Part shown: piece after piece, positions 25,942-34,900 of the stretch
Layout of the letters: every line of letters begins with the position of its first letter
Numbering within the stretch: position 1 is the first letter of the stretch
Assembly: GCA_963605745.1 (NCBI GenBank)
Contig: CAVCWT010000003.1
Location: 1-64,000, forward strand
Origin: CAG-791 sp963605745
GTDB lineage: Bacteria; Bacillota; Clostridia; Lachnospirales; Lachnospiraceae
DNA length: 64,000 nucleotides
Direction of reading: 5' to 3'
The notes under the pieces: generated by a model
The model's input: only the letters and a program-made list of their open reading frames with translations
Databases searched by the model: none
Told to the model about the DNA's origin: nothing
Program-made: the position numbers and the translations under genes

Positions 25942-27177
25942 ATGCTCATCAAAATGCGATGGCGCTTTATCGGCGCAGCAATGGCCTCCTTCACAGCGGT
26001 GATTCTGGTATTGCTGGTGGGGATTAATCTCTGGAATTATCAGTCCGTGACGCGGCAGCAGGATGATATGCTGGAGAGCCTCCTGCAGGCAGAGGTGGAC
26101 GGCAGACCTCTTCCGGAAGGACCTGCACCCAAAGACCCGGAGGGACAGTTCTCACAGGAAGTGCAGTATATGATCCGGTACTTCTCCGTGTGGTATGACG
26201 AGAATGGCAATGCGGTTCGAGTCAATAAAACGTTCATAGCTTCGCTGGATGAGGAGGAGGCAAGGAGCTATGCCGGGGAAGCCCTGGCGGGCGGGAGATT
26301 TCGCGGCTATCTGAAGGGGTACCGCTACCTGATCCGAACCGTGGATTCTGCGGAAGGGAACGAGATCGTCCTTCTCCTGAATTCCGAGCGGGAGCTCCAT
26401 AACATCCGCTCCATCCTGCTGATCACAGGAGCCATTGCCGGAGCGTGTCTGCTGTTGGTGTTCGGGCTGGTCGTTCTTTTCTCCCGGTATGCGATCCTGC
26501 CCTACCAGAAGAATCTGGAGGCACAGAAACAGTTCATCACCAATGCCGGTCACGAGCTGAAAACGCCGCTGACAGCGATTGCGACCAGTGCGGATGTCCT
26601 GGCGATGGAGCTGGAGCAGGACGAGTGGGTACAGAACATTCAGCAGCAGGCGGCCAAAATGTCCAGGCTGATCTCCGGTATGGTGACGTTATCGCGCCTT
26701 GATGAGGAGAATCCGTTCCCGGAGCGCAGGGAGTTCTCACTCAGTGATGCAGTCTGGGAGGCGTCGGAGCCGTTTTCGTCGCTGGCAAGGGCCAAGGGCA
26801 AACAGTATATTCGTGAGATTGCGGATGACATTCGGATTACGGGAGATGCCGCTTCGGTGCAGCAAATGGTTTCCATTCTGCTGGACAATGCGCTGAAATA
26901 TTCCTCGGAGGGCGGAACGATTGCGCTGTGTCTGACGGCAAAGGGCGGAGGCAGGAAGGCGGAGCTGACGGTGTCCAACACGTGCGTTCCGGGAGAGAAG
27001 GTGGATGTCGAACGGCTCTTTGACCGGTTTTACCGGGGGGATGCTGCACATTCCGGCAAGGTGGGAGGCACCGGAATCGGTCTGTCCATTGCAAAGGCAA
27101 CGGCTAAGGCCCACGGAGGTGACATTCGGGCCGCATGGGATCCGCAGGGCGTCATCACCTTCCGGGTGACGCTGTGA
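25942..27177 (+). CDS. Membrane sensor histidine kinase
   Basis: The 411-residue product has two membrane helices (about 8-30 and 155-178) enclosing a short external sensor domain. After them come an H-box (GHELKTPLTAIATSAD), N-box (LLDNALKYSSEGG), and G-boxes ending in GGTGIGLSIAKATAKAHGG. A recognisable HAMP domain is not obvious between the second helix and the H-box. AAGGAGATAAGG precedes the ATG. It pairs with the adjacent response regulator. Confidence 0.9.
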   Translation: MLIKMRWRFIGAAMASFTAVILVLLVGINLWNYQSVTRQQDDMLESLLQAEVDGRPLPEGPAPKDPEGQFSQEVQYMIRYFSVWYDENGNAVRVNKTFIASLDEEEARSYAGEALAGGRFRGYLKGYRYLIRTVDSAEGNEIVLLLNSERELHNIRSILLITGAIAGACLLLVFGLVVLFSRYAILPYQKNLEAQKQFITNAGHELKTPLTAIATSADVLAMELEQDEWVQNIQQQAAKMSRLISGMVTLSRLDEENPFPERREFSLSDAVWEASEPFSSLARAKGKQYIREIADDIRITGDAASVQQMVSILLDNALKYSSEGGTIALCLTAKGGGRKAELTVSNTCVPGEKVDVERLFDRFYRGDAAHSGKVGGTGIGLSIAKATAKAHGGDIRAAWDPQGVITFRVTL

Positions 27178-27250
27178 GCCTGTGGGAAGCACAGCGAGAA
27201 CCGTGTATAATGACAGCGTCATCATGAAACGTATTAAGAGGAAGAAAACT

Positions 27251-28504
27251 ATGACAATACAGGATTATCTGAACTACGATACCACGGCAGGCACCAGCCT
27301 GGTGAGCGGGGGAACCGCCGTCATTCGAAAGCGTGAGGCCAGAGAATACAAGGCGGGCGGTGCCTGGATCTACGACAATGAGATCGACAAGGTGACCGGC
27401 GAATATGAGAACGGAGCGATCCTTCGCGTGGAGGATTTTGACGGGTATTTTCTGGGATACGGCTTTATCAATACGCGTTCGACGATCCGAATCCGCATGC
27501 TGGCAAGGAAAGAGCAGGATGTGGTTACACCGGCCTTTTTAAAGGCAAGGGTACAGGCTGCATGGGACTACCGAAAGGCCGTCATTGACACGAGCTCCTG
27601 CCGTGTGATCTTCGGGGAGGCAGACTTTTTGCCGGGACTTACGGTGGATAAATACGAGGACGTTCTCGTGGTGGAGTCCCTGGCTCTTGGCATCGAGAGA
27701 ATAAAAACGATTCTGCTCGCCAGTCTCGTGCAGGTCATGGCAGAGGACGGCATTTACGTGCGCGGCATTTACGAGAGAAGCGATGCTAAGGTCCGGGACA
27801 AGGAAGGACTCGAGCGCTGGAGCGGATTTCTCTCCGAGGAATTTGATACGAACGTTGCCATCGAAGAGAACGGCGTGAAATACATCGTTGACGTCAAGGA
27901 CGGACAGAAGACCGGCTTTTTCCTGGATCAAAAGTTAAACCGCAAATCGATCTGGCCGATCTGTAAAGGGGCAAAGGTGCTGGATTGTTTTACCCACACA
28001 GGGTCCTTTGGCCTGAATGCAGCGGCAGCAGGCGCAGCACATGTGACGTCCATTGATGCGTCCGATCTGGCCATCCGGCAGGCGAAGGAGAATGCAAGGC
28101 TGAACGGTCTGGAAGATCGCATTGACTATGTGGTGGGGGACGTGTTCGACTTCCTGCCGGCACAGAGAGCGGCAGGAGAACAGTACGATGTCGTCATTCT
28201 GGATCCGCCGGCCTTTACGAAATCCCGCAGTTCTGTCAAGGCGGCGATCTCCGGTTATCGCGAGATCAACCGGCAGGGTCTGATGCTGGTCAAGGACGGC
28301 GGGTACCTTGCGACCTGCTCGTGCTCGCATTTCATGACGGCAGAGCTCTTCCGGCAGGCCATTGCCCAGGCGGCCCGCGATGCGCATAAGCGCCTTCGCC
28401 AGGTGGAATTCCGCCAGCAGGGGCCGGATCATCCGATCCTGTGGGCAAACGATGCATCCTACTACCTTAAGTTCTACATCTTCCAGGTTGTGGATGAGAA
28501 ATAA
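27251..28504 (+). CDS. RlmI/YccW-like SAM-dependent RNA methyltransferase
   Basis: The 417-residue product has an N-terminal PUA-type domain (about 20-90; GGAWIYDNEI, GFINTRSTIRIRML), a central EEHVD-like domain, the FFLDQKLNR hinge, then a Rossmann methyltransferase with VLDCFTHTGSFGLNAAAAGA, DPPAFTKS and a CSCSHFM catalytic loop. This matches 23S rRNA m5C methyltransferases of the RlmI group; the exact site is not provable here. Alternative starts at 27182 and 27224 lack the AGAGGAAG that precedes 27251. Confidence 0.88.
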   Translation: MTIQDYLNYDTTAGTSLVSGGTAVIRKREAREYKAGGAWIYDNEIDKVTGEYENGAILRVEDFDGYFLGYGFINTRSTIRIRMLARKEQDVVTPAFLKARVQAAWDYRKAVIDTSSCRVIFGEADFLPGLTVDKYEDVLVVESLALGIERIKTILLASLVQVMAEDGIYVRGIYERSDAKVRDKEGLERWSGFLSEEFDTNVAIEENGVKYIVDVKDGQKTGFFLDQKLNRKSIWPICKGAKVLDCFTHTGSFGLNAAAAGAAHVTSIDASDLAIRQAKENARLNGLEDRIDYVVGDVFDFLPAQRAAGEQYDVVILDPPAFTKSRSSVKAAISGYREINRQGLMLVKDGGYLATCSCSHFMTAELFRQAIAQAARDAHKRLRQVEFRQQGPDHPILWANDASYYLKFYIFQVVDEK

Positions 28505-28634
28505 AACGGCCGGACGGAAGGCGGCCGCTGGAGTTCTCCGTCAGGCTTCGACTTTGGATGGTGCGTGGCTGGCAATGTTTTGCTGAAATCGGCAGATACT
28601 GAACAAAGGAATCGTATCATTGTCGGCTTGGATG

Positions 28635-28704
28635 AGGACAGACGAAGGTAGATGATGACGTGGAACAACCCCTTGGAGGAGAGATCCTTCAAGGGGCGTT
28701 TTTT
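28635..28704 (+). repeat. Left copy of a 70-bp direct repeat flanking the Rpn gene
   Basis: It begins AGGACAGACGA and ends in a terminator hairpin and CGTTTT. It matches 29908-29977 at roughly 85-90 percent of positions by eye. Confidence 0.75.
28669..28704 (+). terminator. Terminator upstream of the first Rpn gene
   Basis: CCCCTTGGAGGA (28669-28680) and TCCTTCAAGGGG (28685-28696) pair around a GAGA loop, followed by CGTTTTTT. Confidence 0.8.
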
Positions 28705-28824
28705 ATCGTGCAACCTGCTGTTTTTGAGTGTCGATTTTTTGGATGGCGTGATTTGCCGTGCCTTGTGTATAATACTGCCAGAACATATTCATAGTTGGAA
28801 TAGGGCTGATCCCCTATGAGATTC

Positions 28825-28879
28825 AAACGGGGATCGGCAGCAGCCAATCCCCGTTTGTACAACTGCACATCGTACAAAC
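28825..28879 (+). promoter_or_regulatory. Two mutually exclusive hairpins in the Rpn leader
   Basis: AAACGGGGAT (28825-28834) can pair with ATCCCCGTTT (28848-28857), and GTTTGTAC (28853-28860) with GTACAAAC (28872-28879). The shared GTTT means only one can be complete at a time. The second ends next to the AGGAGG of the gene. Confidence 0.45.
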
Positions 28880-28893
28880 AAGGAGGAAAAAGA

Positions 28894-29880
28894 GTGGCTG
28901 CAAATTTTAACAAAGAGTATAAGGACCGGTTATTCGTCAAACTGTTCGGATCGCCGGAGCGCAAGGAGCTGACGCTCGATCTGTACAATGCTCTGAATGG
29001 ATCGGATTACACCAACCCTGAGGACATCGAGATCAACACACTTGAGGATGTGATCTATATCAAAATGAAGAACGATGTGTCCTTCATTTTGAAAAACGAT
29101 CTGAACATGTACGAGCAGCAGAGCACGCGCAACCCGAACATGCCGTTGCGGCAATTCCTGTATGCGGCACATGTGATCGAGGCATACATCCAGGTATGTA
29201 AGCTCGATAAGAAAATGTATGGTTCGAGACTGGTCCGAATTCCGACACCAAAACTGGTGACGCTGTATAATGGCACAGCAGATGTAGAAGACGGTGTTCT
29301 TCATCTGTCAGACTGTTTTATGAATCCCGGAGAGGGTGACATAGAGGCAAATGTACATGTGTACAACATCAATCCGGGAAAGGAACTCCCGGGAAAGTGT
29401 GAGCCTTTGGCAGAGTATTCGCAGTTCATCGACATCTGCCGTAAGAGCAGCCCCGGGATTACGGATGAGACGGTCAGTGCGGCAATCGAGCAGCTCCCGG
29501 ATGGAACGATCAAACAATATCTGATATCACAGAAAGCGATGGTGGTAGATATGATTCTGACAGAATGTGATGTAGAAGGAGTCATGGAAGAGCTCAAGGC
29601 GGAGGCCCGGGAAGATGGTTTGGAGGAAGGCCGAAAGGAAGGAATGAAGCAAGGCCTGGAGGAAGGCCGCGAGGAAGGAATGAAGCAAGGGCTGGAGCAA
29701 GGGCTGGAGCAAGGACTGGAGCAAGGACTGGAGCAAGGACTGGAGCAAGGACTGGAGCAAGGTCAGCTAAATGTAGCGCGGCGTATGTTTGCGGAACACA
29801 TGCCTTTTGAAACGGTTCGTAAATTTGTGGATGACAGGATATCGGATGACATGCTGCGCAAACTGGAAGCGGAAGCCTGA
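28894..29880 (+). CDS. Rpn-family PD-(D/E)XK protein (recombination-promoting nuclease/transposase-like)
   Basis: The 328-residue product begins with the family-typical NKEYKDRLFVKLFGSPERK and has DVSFILKNDLNMYEQQSTRNPNMPLR, where the acidic-x-glutamine core and following helix resemble the Rpn/PDDEXK_2 family (core LNMYEQQST). The C-terminus has EGRKEGMKQGLEEGREEG followed by six EQGL-type repeats, a long helical rod. A GTG at 28894 with AGGAGG (28881-28886) is chosen over an earlier ATG at 28816 that lies within the leader hairpins. It lies between 70-bp direct repeats. Its function in the cell is not established. Confidence 0.8.
   Translation: MAANFNKEYKDRLFVKLFGSPERKELTLDLYNALNGSDYTNPEDIEINTLEDVIYIKMKNDVSFILKNDLNMYEQQSTRNPNMPLRQFLYAAHVIEAYIQVCKLDKKMYGSRLVRIPTPKLVTLYNGTADVEDGVLHLSDCFMNPGEGDIEANVHVYNINPGKELPGKCEPLAEYSQFIDICRKSSPGITDETVSAAIEQLPDGTIKQYLISQKAMVVDMILTECDVEGVMEELKAEAREDGLEEGRKEGMKQGLEEGREEGMKQGLEQGLEQGLEQGLEQGLEQGLEQGQLNVARRMFAEHMPFETVRKFVDDRISDDMLRKLEAEA
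29692..29763 (+). repeat. Six 12-bp in-frame tandem repeats in the Rpn gene
   Basis: Unit CTGGAGCAAGGG/A repeats six times and encodes LEQG. Slippage would change rod length in four-residue steps without shifting frame. Confidence 0.85.
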
Positions 29881-29907
29881 CGAATTTGAAGAAGACGGTT
29901 CTGCAAT

Positions 29908-29977
29908 AGGACAGACGAACGCAGATGATAACACAGAACAGCCCCTTGAAGGAGAGATCCTTCAAGGGGCGTTTTGA
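29908..29977 (+). repeat. Right copy of the 70-bp direct repeat flanking the Rpn gene
   Basis: It starts AGGACAGACGA at 29908, 28 bases after the Rpn stop, and includes the terminator at 29942-29975. Confidence 0.75.
29942..29975 (+). terminator. Terminator of the first Rpn gene
   Basis: CCCCTTGAAGGA (29942-29953) and TCCTTCAAGGGG (29958-29969) form a perfect stem followed by CGTTTT. Confidence 0.8.
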
Positions 29978-30162
29978 TTACCGGCACAGCGATTTATTGC
30001 TGTCTTGCAATATTATCTTGCCTGATTTTGCGGATCGCGCACATCAAAAATCTCAGTGTAGCCCGCGCTTCCCGAAACAGATACACAACCAACCTGCCAG
30101 GTGTTACAATATCGGTGTATGTCTGTTTAGAGGACCCAAAGGGTGTAAAGGAAAAGGAATAC

Positions 30163-31026
30163 ATGAACGATCAGAAGACAGCAATACTCATTGATTCCGG
30201 CTGTGACATTCCGGCAAGACTGCGGGAACGCTACGGAATTGATGTTCTGCCACTGCGCGTGATCTATCCGGAGAAGGACTATCAGGACAGCATTGATATC
30301 AATCCAACGATGATCTATCAGCGGTACCCGGATGAGATTCCGACGACGTCGACACCGTCGCTTTCTGAGGTGACAGATAAACTGGATGAGCTCAAAGGCA
30401 AAGGCTATGAGAAGGTCATTGCCTTCACGATCTCGAGTAATCTGTCGGGAACCTATAATACCGTGCGGCTGGTGGCATCAGAATATGAGGACATGGAGGT
30501 CTTTGTTTTCGATACAAAGAACATCTCCAGCGGGAGCGGCCTGTATGCCATCTGGGCAGCTGTCCGGCTGCAGAAGGGAGATTCCTTCGAGGAGCTGTGT
30601 CAAAAGCTCCCGAAGAAGCTGGGCGACAGCCAGGTATTTTTCTACATGGACACGCTCCAGTATCTGCAAAGAGGCGGCAGAATCGGAAAGGTTGCGGGGA
30701 CCATTGGCGAGGCACTGAAGATCAAGCCGATCATTTCCTGCGATGAAAACGGAACGTATTATACGGTGGCAAAGATTCGCGGAGCAAAGATGGGCAAGCT
30801 CCGTCTGGCCGAGGAGGTCATTCGCTTCAGCCTGGGGCACAAGACCTGGATGCTGATCAAGGAGGGAGCAGCACACGAAGAGGCACTTGCGATGCAGGAG
30901 CTCCTGGAGTGCCATGAAAAGCTGATTGACAAGCAGATTCTCTCCAACGATCAGATCGCAGCAACGCTGGCACTCAATACCGGTCCCGGACTGGTGGGAG
31001 TTGCTGTTTTGCGGGATCCGGAGTGA
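30163..31026 (+). CDS. DegV-family fatty-acid-binding protein
   Basis: The 287-residue product has the DegV plan: N-terminal AILIDSGCDIP, the TSTPSLSE motif, IAFTISSNLSGTYN (fatty acid carboxylate loop), and DTLQYLQRGGRIGK. DegV/FakB proteins hold fatty acids for phosphorylation by FakA; no kinase gene is in this window. The ATG at 30163 has AAAGGAAAAGG upstream. A longer in-frame ORF beginning at 29974 is not supported by a ribosome site. Confidence 0.9.
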   Translation: MNDQKTAILIDSGCDIPARLRERYGIDVLPLRVIYPEKDYQDSIDINPTMIYQRYPDEIPTTSTPSLSEVTDKLDELKGKGYEKVIAFTISSNLSGTYNTVRLVASEYEDMEVFVFDTKNISSGSGLYAIWAAVRLQKGDSFEELCQKLPKKLGDSQVFFYMDTLQYLQRGGRIGKVAGTIGEALKIKPIISCDENGTYYTVAKIRGAKMGKLRLAEEVIRFSLGHKTWMLIKEGAAHEEALAMQELLECHEKLIDKQILSNDQIAATLALNTGPGLVGVAVLRDPE

Positions 31027-31081
31027 AAACGGGAGTGTGTTGCTGACACAGCAGGCAATCACTTCATATAACTCGAAAAAA

Positions 31082-31130
31082 CCATCAGGCATCTTTGAGT
31101 ATCAAAATCGGGATGCGAGCACTAAAACTA
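31082..31130 (+). repeat. Degenerate right end of the MITE-like repeat
   Basis: TATCAAAATCGGGATGCGAG and CACTAAAACTAC match, with changes, the interior-plus-end ACCAAAATCGAGATGGG and TGCTAAACTGTTAC at 58428-58457. It lies about 70 bases before galK. Confidence 0.45.
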
Positions 31131-31198
31131 CCATGCCTGCTCGCGCAGGCACCACAAAAATGGCAGCAATCATGCTGCAAAAAATGGAGGGTTACACC

Positions 31199-32374
31199 AT
31201 GACACAGAAAGAAACCGTACTGCAGGCATTTGAGAAGGTATTTGGGGACACGAAGGGTGTGCAGCTGTTCTATGCGCCGGGCCGCGTGAACCTGATCGGT
31301 GAGCATACCGATTACAACGGCGGGCACGTATTCCCCTGCGCAATCAGCCTCGGAACCTATGCGGCAGCCAGAAAGCGCGATGACAACGTAATGCGTTTTT
31401 ATTCCGCGAATTTTGAAAAGGCAGGTGTGATCACAACCTCGCTGGAGGACCTGACTCCTTCCAAGGCGGCCGGCTGGACCAACTATCCGAAGGGAGTGGT
31501 GTGGGCCTTTGGCGTAAAGGGGCACCCGATCCCGACTGGCTTTGATATGGTGATATACGGAGATATTCCGAATGGCTCGGGACTGTCCTCCTCGGCTTCC
31601 CTGGAGGTTCTGACAGGAGAGATGCTACGGACCTTCTATGGCCTGGAGAATGACCTGACTAACCAGGATCTGGCGCTCATCGGCCAGTATTCCGAGAACG
31701 AGTACAACGGCATGAAGTGCGGCATCATGGATCAGTTCGCATCCGCTATGGGCAAGGAAGGCAATGCGATCTTCCTCGATACCAATACCATGGAGTTCGA
31801 GTACGCACCGCTCAATCTGCAGGGCATGAAGCTCATGGTAACCAACACCAACAAGAAGCACAGCCTGGTAGATTCCGAATACAACCTTCGCAGAGAGCAG
31901 TGCGGAAAGGCCCTGGCGGATCTGCAGACCCGGCTGGATATTCAGACCCTCGGCGATCTGTCCATCGGGGAATATGAGGCCAACAAGGATCTCATTCAGG
32001 ATGAGGTATGCCGCCGCAGAGCAAAACACGCTGTCTATGAGAACCAGCGCACCATCGAGGCTGTGGCTGCTCTGAAGGCAGGAGAGGTAGAGCACTTCGG
32101 CGAGCTGATGAATGCGTCCCATGTATCCCTGCGGGATGATTACGAGACTTCCTGCCCGGAGGCAGATATCCTGGCAGAGGAGGCATGGAAGATTCCCGGC
32201 GTCCTGGGGTCCCGCATCACCGGCGGCGGCTTTGGCGGCTGTACCGTCAGCATTGTCAAGGATGAGGCTGTTGACGAGTTCGTAAAGCACCTGGGAGAGG
32301 TTTATCAGGAAAAGGTGGGATATCCTGCATCCTTCTACACTCTGGAGATTGGCGGAGGCCCGAGAGAGCTGTAA
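31199..32374 (+). CDS. galK: Galactokinase
   Basis: The 391-residue GHMP kinase has GRVNLIGEHTDYNGG (galactokinase signature, about residues 25-39), the phosphate loop GSGLSSSASLE, CGIMDQFAS (catalytic Asp), and the C-terminal GSRITGGGFGGCTVS. It phosphorylates galactose at C1, feeding the Leloir pathway. galT and galE are not in the window. GGAGG at 31186-31190 supports ATG 31199. It precedes the polysaccharide cluster, which may draw on UDP-galactose, but that link is inferred. Confidence 0.95.
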   Translation: MTQKETVLQAFEKVFGDTKGVQLFYAPGRVNLIGEHTDYNGGHVFPCAISLGTYAAARKRDDNVMRFYSANFEKAGVITTSLEDLTPSKAAGWTNYPKGVVWAFGVKGHPIPTGFDMVIYGDIPNGSGLSSSASLEVLTGEMLRTFYGLENDLTNQDLALIGQYSENEYNGMKCGIMDQFASAMGKEGNAIFLDTNTMEFEYAPLNLQGMKLMVTNTNKKHSLVDSEYNLRREQCGKALADLQTRLDIQTLGDLSIGEYEANKDLIQDEVCRRRAKHAVYENQRTIEAVAALKAGEVEHFGELMNASHVSLRDDYETSCPEADILAEEAWKIPGVLGSRITGGGFGGCTVSIVKDEAVDEFVKHLGEVYQEKVGYPASFYTLEIGGGPREL

Positions 32375-32401
32375 GGAGCCGGAATCAGGAAAGGCAACAG
32401 G

Positions 32402-33334
32402 ATGGAATTATTCACAGCAATCGTTCCCTGCTACAACGAAGAGGAGAACGTTGACTATTTCTATCAGGAATTTATGAAGAATGCCCCCTTTTTCAAGGAG
32501 CATGATCTGGACTTTGAGCTGCTCTACGTCGATGACGGCTCAAGGGATCATACCGTGGAGAAGGTAAAGGCATTGCGGCAGCAGGACCCCAGAGTACATC
32601 TGGTGTCCTTTTCCCGTAATTTTGGCAAGGAGGCGGCGATCTATGCCGGTCTCGAGCATGCCAAAGGCGACTACGTGGCGGTAATGGACGCAGATCTGCA
32701 GGATCCGCCGTCTCTTTTGCCGGAGATGTTCGGTTATCTGTGGGACGGCTATGACCAGGCGGCGACGAGACGCGTGACGAGAAAAGGAGAACCGCCGATC
32801 CGGTCATTTTTTGCCAGGCAGTTTTACAAGCTGATCAATAAATTCTCAAAGACCGAGATTGTGGACGGCGCAAGAGACTTCCGCCTGATGAAACGGTGCG
32901 TGGTGGATGCCATCTTATCCGTGAAAGAGTACAACCGCTTCTCCAAGGGCATCTTTGAATGGGTCGGTTTTAAAACCCGTTGGATCGAATTCGAGAATGT
33001 GGAACGCAAATACGGCGAAACCAAGTGGTCCTTCTGGAAGCTGTTCGTCTACGCCCTTGACGGCATCGTGGCCTACTCCACGGTGCCGCTGGCTCTTGCG
33101 GCTCTGGCCGGCATCGTGTTCTGTGTGGTGGCCTTTTTGATGATCATTTTCGTCATCGTGCGCAAGCTCATCATGGGTGATCCCACCAGCGGGTGGCCGA
33201 GCCTTGTGTGCATCATTCTCATGGTCAGCGGCATTCAGCTGCTGTGCCTTGGCGTCATCGGGCAGTACCTGTCCAAAACCTACCTGGAGGTAAAGAGACG
33301 CCCGATCTATCTTGCAAAGGAAGTGCTGGAGTAA
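32402..33334 (+). CDS. Family 2 glycosyltransferase with two C-terminal membrane helices (GtrB/DPM-like)
   Basis: The 310-residue product has a GT-A domain with VPCYNEEENVDYFY, LYVDDGSRDHT and AVMDADLQDPPSLLPEM (DxD-like metal site), then two membrane helices (about 230-295) and a KRRPIYLAKE tail. This is the plan of undecaprenyl-phosphate glucosyl/GlcNAc/aminoarabinose transferases (GtrB, ArnC). It would load a sugar on the lipid carrier for export. AGGAAAGGCAACAGG precedes the ATG. The next gene begins four bases after its stop codon. Confidence 0.88.
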   Translation: MELFTAIVPCYNEEENVDYFYQEFMKNAPFFKEHDLDFELLYVDDGSRDHTVEKVKALRQQDPRVHLVSFSRNFGKEAAIYAGLEHAKGDYVAVMDADLQDPPSLLPEMFGYLWDGYDQAATRRVTRKGEPPIRSFFARQFYKLINKFSKTEIVDGARDFRLMKRCVVDAILSVKEYNRFSKGIFEWVGFKTRWIEFENVERKYGETKWSFWKLFVYALDGIVAYSTVPLALAALAGIVFCVVAFLMIIFVIVRKLIMGDPTSGWPSLVCIILMVSGIQLLCLGVIGQYLSKTYLEVKRRPIYLAKEVLE

Positions 33335-33337
33335 CCT

Positions 33338-34750
33338 ATGAATTCCAAGGCGAAAAGACGCCAGTCCATGCGCAGGGTTGCGGCTCTGGAAATGCCCCTT
33401 CTGGGCCTTTTGATTCAGACGCTGATCTACGCATGGCTCTGGTTTAACGTATATTATCCGCTGGTTCGTCTGCGGCTCAAATTCTACCGCAACGGCCACA
33501 TTCTGGTACTGCTGCTGTATTTTGTTCTGCTGTTCTTCATGATGAAGACCTACGGCGGAATGGATGTCGGCTATCAAAAGCCCTTCGATGTCAGTCTGTC
33601 TCAGATTTTCGCACTGCTGATCGTGAATGTGTTCACGTATCTGCAGGATTCGCTGCTGCGCAACTGGATGCTGCCGATGTGGGAGCCACTGGCCGTAACC
33701 GGCGTGCAGATCCTGTTCGCCATCCTCTGGATTCAGATCTCGGATCGGGTTTATCACAAGGTGTTTCCGCCGATGGAGATGATCCTGGTACATGGCGAGC
33801 GGTCCATCGAGCCAATCCTTGGTAAATTCGCAAGCCGCCCGGAAAAGTATCACGTGACCGATACCATTTCGATCGCAGAGGGCCTGCCCTCCGTCGAGGC
33901 CAAAATACGAGCAGCCAGCCAGCGCGCGGTAATCCTCTGGGATATTCCGACGCAGGAACGTAATGAGCTGATTAAATTCTGCTATGCCAATGACATTCGT
34001 CAGTACATGATGCCCAAGATTCCGGATGTCCTGATCAAGGGCTCGGTGCAGCTCCATCTGTTCGACACACCGCTGTATCTCACCAAGGAATACCCGCTGA
34101 ATTTCAGTCAGCGCTTCTGCAAGCGGGCTGTGGATATTGTCTGTGCACTGATTCTGCTGGTATTGACGTCGCCGTTTTTCCTGATCACAGCGATCCTCAT
34201 CAAATGCTATGACCATGGTCCGGTGTTTTATAAACAGGTCCGCTGCACGCTGAATCAAAAGGAATTCAAGATCATTAAATTCCGCAGCATGAAGGTGGAT
34301 GCGGAAAAGGACGGCGTGGCGCGTCTGGCCTCGGAGAACGATGACCGCATCACACCCATCGGACATTTCATCCGTGCAGTTCGAATCGACGAGCTGCCGC
34401 AGCTCATCAACATTCTAAAGGGCGAGATGTCCTTCATCGGTCCCAGACCGGAGCGTCCGGAGATCATTGCCCAGTATGTGCAGGAAATGCCGGAATTCGT
34501 CTACCGCACGAAGGTGAAGGCAGGACTTGCGGGCTATGCACAGGTCTATGGCAAGTACAATACAACACCGTACGACAAGCTCAAACTCGACCTGACCTAC
34601 ATTCAGAATTATTCCATTGGACTGGATCTCAAGCTGATGCTGCTGACGCTGAAAATTCTGTTCACTCCCGAGGCAACCGAAGGGGTGGCAGAAGGTCAGG
34701 TGACAGCCATGGGAAATGAGAAGGACAAGTGTAAGGACGAGGAGAAATAA
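33338..34750 (+). CDS. Undecaprenyl-phosphate sugar phosphotransferase (initiating EPS enzyme)
   Basis: The 470-residue product has four to five N-terminal membrane helices, a Rossmann-like middle region, and a C-terminal bacterial sugar transferase domain (from about 260): KRAVDIVCALILLVLTSPFF, FKIIKFRSMKVDAE, RIDELPQLINILKGEMS and FIGPRPERPE. It is of the WbaP/CpsE/EpsL type, transferring a hexose-1-phosphate to undecaprenyl phosphate as the first step of repeat-unit synthesis. It is in tight linkage with the preceding transferase. Confidence 0.92.
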   Translation: MNSKAKRRQSMRRVAALEMPLLGLLIQTLIYAWLWFNVYYPLVRLRLKFYRNGHILVLLLYFVLLFFMMKTYGGMDVGYQKPFDVSLSQIFALLIVNVFTYLQDSLLRNWMLPMWEPLAVTGVQILFAILWIQISDRVYHKVFPPMEMILVHGERSIEPILGKFASRPEKYHVTDTISIAEGLPSVEAKIRAASQRAVILWDIPTQERNELIKFCYANDIRQYMMPKIPDVLIKGSVQLHLFDTPLYLTKEYPLNFSQRFCKRAVDIVCALILLVLTSPFFLITAILIKCYDHGPVFYKQVRCTLNQKEFKIIKFRSMKVDAEKDGVARLASENDDRITPIGHFIRAVRIDELPQLINILKGEMSFIGPRPERPEIIAQYVQEMPEFVYRTKVKAGLAGYAQVYGKYNTTPYDKLKLDLTYIQNYSIGLDLKLMLLTLKILFTPEATEGVAEGQVTAMGNEKDKCKDEEK

Positions 34751-34900
34751 CTCGTTTTCCGGTACAGCAAACGGCTGATGCTGGAACGGTCGGCTTTGGG
34801 GACATCACGCTGACGAGGTCACAGGACACCGGGATATTCTTCGGTGAAGTCCGCACGGGTACAACAAATATACACAGGGAACAATACACAGGAGACGAGC

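Larger units (their letters stand above)
28505..28893 (+). other. Leader and flanking region of the first Rpn gene
   Basis: It contains the left 70-bp direct repeat (28635-28704, including a terminator), a possible -10 TATAAT at 28768-28773 without a good -35, and two overlapping hairpins just before the gene. Confidence 0.5.

Noticed and set aside
28816..28893. An upstream ATG that lengthens the first Rpn protein by 26 residues
   Set aside because: It lies inside leader hairpins without a ribosome site, while GTG 28894 has AGGAGG and begins at the conserved N-terminus.
29974..30162. A 63-residue N-terminal extension of DegV
   Set aside because: The extra part is unlike the family and lies directly after the Rpn terminator; ATG 30163 has a ribosome site.
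32915..34366. A 483-codon antisense frame across the EPS transferases
   Set aside because: It spans two clear, adjacent plus-strand genes and has no independent support.
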